A stretch of 64,000 nt of DNA, taken from assembly GCF_002019635.1 (NCBI RefSeq), contig NZ_KV917372.1, positions 186,001-250,000 of the forward strand. The letters run 5' to 3'. Under the pieces are notes generated by a model that saw only the letters and a list, made by a program, of their open reading frames with translations, did not search any database and was not told where the DNA came from. The position numbers were made by a program, and so were the translations under genes. The DNA comes from Metabacillus halosaccharovorans (GTDB lineage Bacteria; Bacillota; Bacilli; Bacillales; Bacillaceae). Below, piece by piece: positions 61,701 through 64,000 of this stretch (its first letter is position 1; every line of letters begins with the position of its first letter).

Positions 61701-64000
61701 GATTGACAAAATGCCTTTGCTGACAAGCGAGAAAATTGATCGTAAAATGCTTCTGCAAATGGCGAAGCAGGAAATTTCAACAAATCCTAAATCGGTTGAG
61801 TTGAACACGACGACCGAACAAAAGCTTTCACTTATTTGGATAGATATTTTGGAACAGAATCAAATAAGTAGAGAAGATCAATTTTTTCATATTGGCGGAA
61901 ATTCAATCAATGCAGTTAAAGTTGTCAATCGTATTCGCGATCAATTTGATATTTCAATGGCCCTACAGCAAATATTTGTTACACCTGTCCTTAAAGATCT
62001 GGCAGCTGCTATTGATCTTGAAACAGGTAAAGAAATGAAAATAACCAGAAATCCCATTCGTCAATATCCTAAGAAAGAAGTATACGATTTGGCTCCAGTT
62101 CAATTGCCTGAATGGTATCTTCACGAGCTTGAACCAGAAAATCCGTTTTACAATGTGAGCTTTGAATTAATGTTTACCGGTGAGATGAATTTAGCAGCAT
62201 TTGAGAAAGCATGGCAGCATCTGATAAATCGACATTCGGCATTACGCATACGTTTTCGAAATGCAGATGGAGTACCTCAGCAAATCGTAACTGGTGAGCT
62301 ACCGTTTAAACTAGATAACATTTATGAAAATCGGAACCATGTATTAGAGAATGAAATGAATGACGATATTCGAAAAGTTGCGTATACCCATAATAATCAG
62401 GTGTTTGATTTTGAAAAGGGACCATTATTTTCAGTTAGATTAGTGGAATATAGACAAAAGCAATTTTTGATGATGTTTGCTGCACATCACATTATTTGGG
62501 ATGAGACTTCTTCTATGAATCTTGTTTCAGAACTTAGCGAACTATATAATGCTTATTCATTAAACAGAATACCAGATTTACCCCAACTGCAAATTGAATA
62601 TACTGATTACGCTGAATGGATGAATTCATCAATCCGTGATGGGTCTCTTGAGAGAGAACGCCAATATTGGTTGAACAAATTTGCTGATGTTCCTCCTCCA
62701 CTTGAGCTGCCGACAGATTATCAGCGGCCTCCAGTCGTTACGTTTAATGGGGGAACGATTCTTGCCAATATTGACAATGATTTACAGAAAAAGATTGAAG
62801 ACTACTGTCAGCAAAATGGCATGACACTGTATATGTTTTTGCTATCGGTACTCAATTTACAGCTGCACCGACTTAGCGGACAAAATCGTTTCACCGTCGG
62901 TTCGCCAATCGTCAATCGGGATGACATTAATCTTGAGCATATGATCGGATTATTTGCTACTGCTATTCCATTATCTTGCAACATTACAGAGAAAATGACA
63001 TTTGCACAATTGGCTGAACACAGTAAACAAACAGCCATTGAAGCATATGAAAATCATCTTTATCCGAGTAATTTCGTCATCGACCAGTTGCAAATAGATC
63101 GGGATTTATCACGATCTAAGCTATTTTCTGTTATGTATGGATTGCAGAATAATAAACAGAAATTATTAACATCACTTCATTTTGAAGGCTTGAGCTTTAA
63201 CCCGCGTATCTTTGACTTTGTTGAAGATAGCTCACGATTTGATCTTTCATTTGCATTTGATGAGCTGGAACATGGTATCGAAATCAATTTGAATTATAAT
63301 AGTGATCTTTTTAAGAAATCGACAGCAGAGCGTTTGGTCGAGCAATTCATTTTGCTAACAGAGCAGGTAATTGCTTCGCCTGAATTGGCAATCAAAAAGT
63401 ACCAAATGGTTAATGAGATTGAGAAGCACAAAATGACGGTTGAGTGGAATAAAACCGAACAACCATACGAGAATCAACTGTGCATTCATGAACTAATTGA
63501 AAAACAAGCAGCAAAAACGCCGGATATACCTGCGTTGTATAAACAAGGGAATACGTTAACGTACAATCAGCTAAACGAGAAGGCAAATCAATTTGCTCAT
63601 TATTTGGTTAGTGTAGGTGTGAAGGCTGAAGAAAAGATCGGAGTCATATTCGAACATTCTGCTGAGCTAATCATTTCACTTCTTGCCATCATGAAGGCAG
63701 GAGCAGTGTATGTACCGCTCAACCCAGAGTTGCCAGGCGCTCGGAAGCTGGAAATCTCGAAAACAGCAACACTATCATACATTGTTACAAATAGCTTTAA
63801 TAGCTCTAGCATAGAAGAGTTCAATGGAAGAATTCTAGAATATGATCGTATTCAGCTACCACTGTCTACTATGCCAAAAAATAACGTCGATAACCAGATA
63901 AGTTCTCATAATCTTGCGTACGTATTGTTCACATCAGGTACGACGAATAAACCTAAAGGAATAGAAATTGAACATCGGGGTGTTGTTAATCTTTTCACAT
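58747..64000 (+). CDS. Nonribosomal peptide synthetase, C-A-PCP-C-A..., truncated by the window end
   Basis: The frame from ATG 58747 (after AAGGAAAGGAAG) stays open for at least 1751 codons to the window end. The first condensation domain has H146-H-S-I-A-D151-G. The first adenylation domain has YMIYTSGSTGNPKGAI, NAYGPTECSD and a pocket reading D-V-W-E-I-N-A-D-D; the glutamate and two aspartates suggest a basic substrate. The carrier serine is S1053 (HIGGNSINAV). A second condensation domain has H1247-H-I-I-W-D1252 followed by E instead of the usual G. A second adenylation domain starts at about residue 1555, with YVLFTSGTTNKPKGIEIEH at the right edge. This is an elongation protein acting after the hybrid enzyme. 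Confidence 0.9.
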   Translation, partial: MKTQTDQTFDKYEVSHTQKRFWFLDQFDYSNDESIRSMSNVSTVFTLTGQLDVSIFQKTIQDLTDRHQSLRTCFKEENGTPLQLVFQKLDISVPVKVVNPDQPEVQVEQWIQEELTTPFDLREAPLVRVLLYKLSTEKHVCLIVAHHSIADGLALDIILSELMALYRANVNMMTNPLPEPNIQYSDYAHWHNSMLHPSTGELGDQREFWLNTLAGELPDLNFPLDRQREKERSYKGAAVPLVIEGEWLTNLKKACERLDVSVYMFLLGVMNVLLAKYTRNDDIIVGTSFSGRFHPELKSVIGSFINTLPVRNQVKGEETFHQFVQQIKKVVLGIQENQAYPFDKIVEDLGVQRNSSRHPVYDVLFEMHTLHSDEKDVREIVPGLSISFEHSLNTIRYSPFDFAFELFQKEGKIEGYIQYATSLFDQETMEKLGNHFLKLVQQAIEQPDKPICHMDMLSDQERNQILNDFNHLTMDFPVHASFPKLFEEMVRKMPDRYAVSYLDEKVTYKELNERANRLAHFLISQGVNSGDIVAVMSERNIFWLTSLLAIFKCGAVYVPIDPNLPDERVMYVLNDSATTCLITQESFVERVVALDTAKIETVVCPDMFGHELHDLAKTHELVTGQQILAFSSDDPELEIRSDQPAYMIYTSGSTGNPKGAIVRHNGMINHLYCKIDSLQLTQEDIVGQNASISFDVSIWQSLVALLAGGETSLITFEAGRDQALLFEHLRTHHITVIETVPSLLYAFLDTVNGMKEHERSLPNLRWMITNGEELPSKLVTSWFEMFSDIPLINAYGPTECSDDVTQHVMRKEENNEQKNTRIPIGKPLPNMRLYIVDQFNQLAPIGVKGEILIAGIGVGKGYWKNENLTEQKFIDNPFALQDNEKTAYRTGDLGCWLPDGSLEFTSRIDFQVKIRGFRIELGEVEATINQHEQVSEAAVIVKKQNNGDSILIAFYTSKHQLESNQLRSYLQEKLPYYMVPAINIKIDKMPLLTSEKIDRKMLLQMAKQEISTNPKSVELNTTTEQKLSLIWIDILEQNQISREDQFFHIGGNSINAVKVVNRIRDQFDISMALQQIFVTPVLKDLAAAIDLETGKEMKITRNPIRQYPKKEVYDLAPVQLPEWYLHELEPENPFYNVSFELMFTGEMNLAAFEKAWQHLINRHSALRIRFRNADGVPQQIVTGELPFKLDNIYENRNHVLENEMNDDIRKVAYTHNNQVFDFEKGPLFSVRLVEYRQKQFLMMFAAHHIIWDETSSMNLVSELSELYNAYSLNRIPDLPQLQIEYTDYAEWMNSSIRDGSLERERQYWLNKFADVPPPLELPTDYQRPPVVTFNGGTILANIDNDLQKKIEDYCQQNGMTLYMFLLSVLNLQLHRLSGQNRFTVGSPIVNRDDINLEHMIGLFATAIPLSCNITEKMTFAQLAEHSKQTAIEAYENHLYPSNFVIDQLQIDRDLSRSKLFSVMYGLQNNKQKLLTSLHFEGLSFNPRIFDFVEDSSRFDLSFAFDELEHGIEINLNYNSDLFKKSTAERLVEQFILLTEQVIASPELAIKKYQMVNEIEKHKMTVEWNKTEQPYENQLCIHELIEKQAAKTPDIPALYKQGNTLTYNQLNEKANQFAHYLVSVGVKAEEKIGVIFEHSAELIISLLAIMKAGAVYVPLNPELPGARKLEISKTATLSYIVTNSFNSSSIEEFNGRILEYDRIQLPLSTMPKNNVDNQISSHNLAYVLFTSGTTNKPKGIEIEHRGVVNLFT

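Overview
The window looks like chromosomal DNA of a low-GC Firmicute, most likely a Bacillaceae species (Bacillus or a close genus). The support is strong AGGAGG-type ribosome binding sites, frequent GTG/TTG starts, AT-rich spacers, and families typical of that group: QdoI-type quercetin dioxygenase, a YoaS/YozG-like pair, CBO0543-type membrane proteins, a PadR/DUF1700/DUF4097 operon and a heterocycloanthracin-type bacteriocin. I saw no rRNA, tRNA or CRISPR array.

Layout. (1) 1-10.6 kb is a patchwork of small stress and housekeeping genes (GNAT, WYL regulator, DHFR-like reductase, two membrane proteins, a TetR / hydrolase / Old Yellow Enzyme / quinone oxidoreductase group). Between them lie decayed remnants: a DinB-like gene, an unidentified coiled-coil gene, the 3' end of a group II intron, and two unrecognised fragments. 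Three copies of one 14-bp imperfect palindrome surround the TetR gene and precede the hydrolase/OYE genes, suggesting the TetR regulon. (2) 10.7-18.7 kb encodes probable flavonoid-glycoside use: a GPH-type sugar symporter, a GH78 alpha-L-rhamnosidase broken by a 1-nt frameshift, an esterase, quercetin 2,3-dioxygenase and a second esterase. All three transcription units share an upstream box at a fixed distance from a -10 element. (3) 18.7-24.3 kb has a 5 x 20-bp tandem repeat, the XRE/DUF2975 pair, the PadR operon and an XPD/DinG-like helicase with an N-terminal nuclease-like domain. (4) 24.5-30.4 kb is a compact thiazole/oxazole-modified bacteriocin cluster: precursor, ThiF-like partner, cyclodehydratase/YcaO fusion and SagB dehydrogenase.

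(5) 30.8-42.0 kb is a carbohydrate locus: ROK repressor, binding-protein-dependent ABC importer, ROK sugar kinase, three Gfo/Idh/MocA oxidoreductases, a TIM-barrel isomerase/epimerase and an enolase-superfamily dehydratase. The substrate is probably an unusual or acidic sugar but is not identifiable from sequence alone. (6) 42.5 kb to the end is the start of a large hybrid NRPS/PKS cluster: type II thioesterase, Sfp-type phosphopantetheinyl transferase, ATP-grasp ligase, a C-A-PCP-E synthetase whose pocket residues read as asparagine, a PLP aminotransferase, a C-A-PCP-KS-(degenerate AT)-KR-PCP hybrid, and a further C-A-PCP-C-A... synthetase that runs off the window.

The most interesting points are the NRPS/PKS cluster, the shared promoter architecture of the flavonoid genes, and the bacteriocin cluster. 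The first NRPS would make a D-asparagine unit, as in N-acyl-D-Asn prodrug antibiotics such as colibactin, zwittermicin, xenocoumacin and amicoumacin. The following PKS module has an acyltransferase lacking its catalytic motif and so would need help in trans. The final product, and whether these clusters are expressed, cannot be read from this window.
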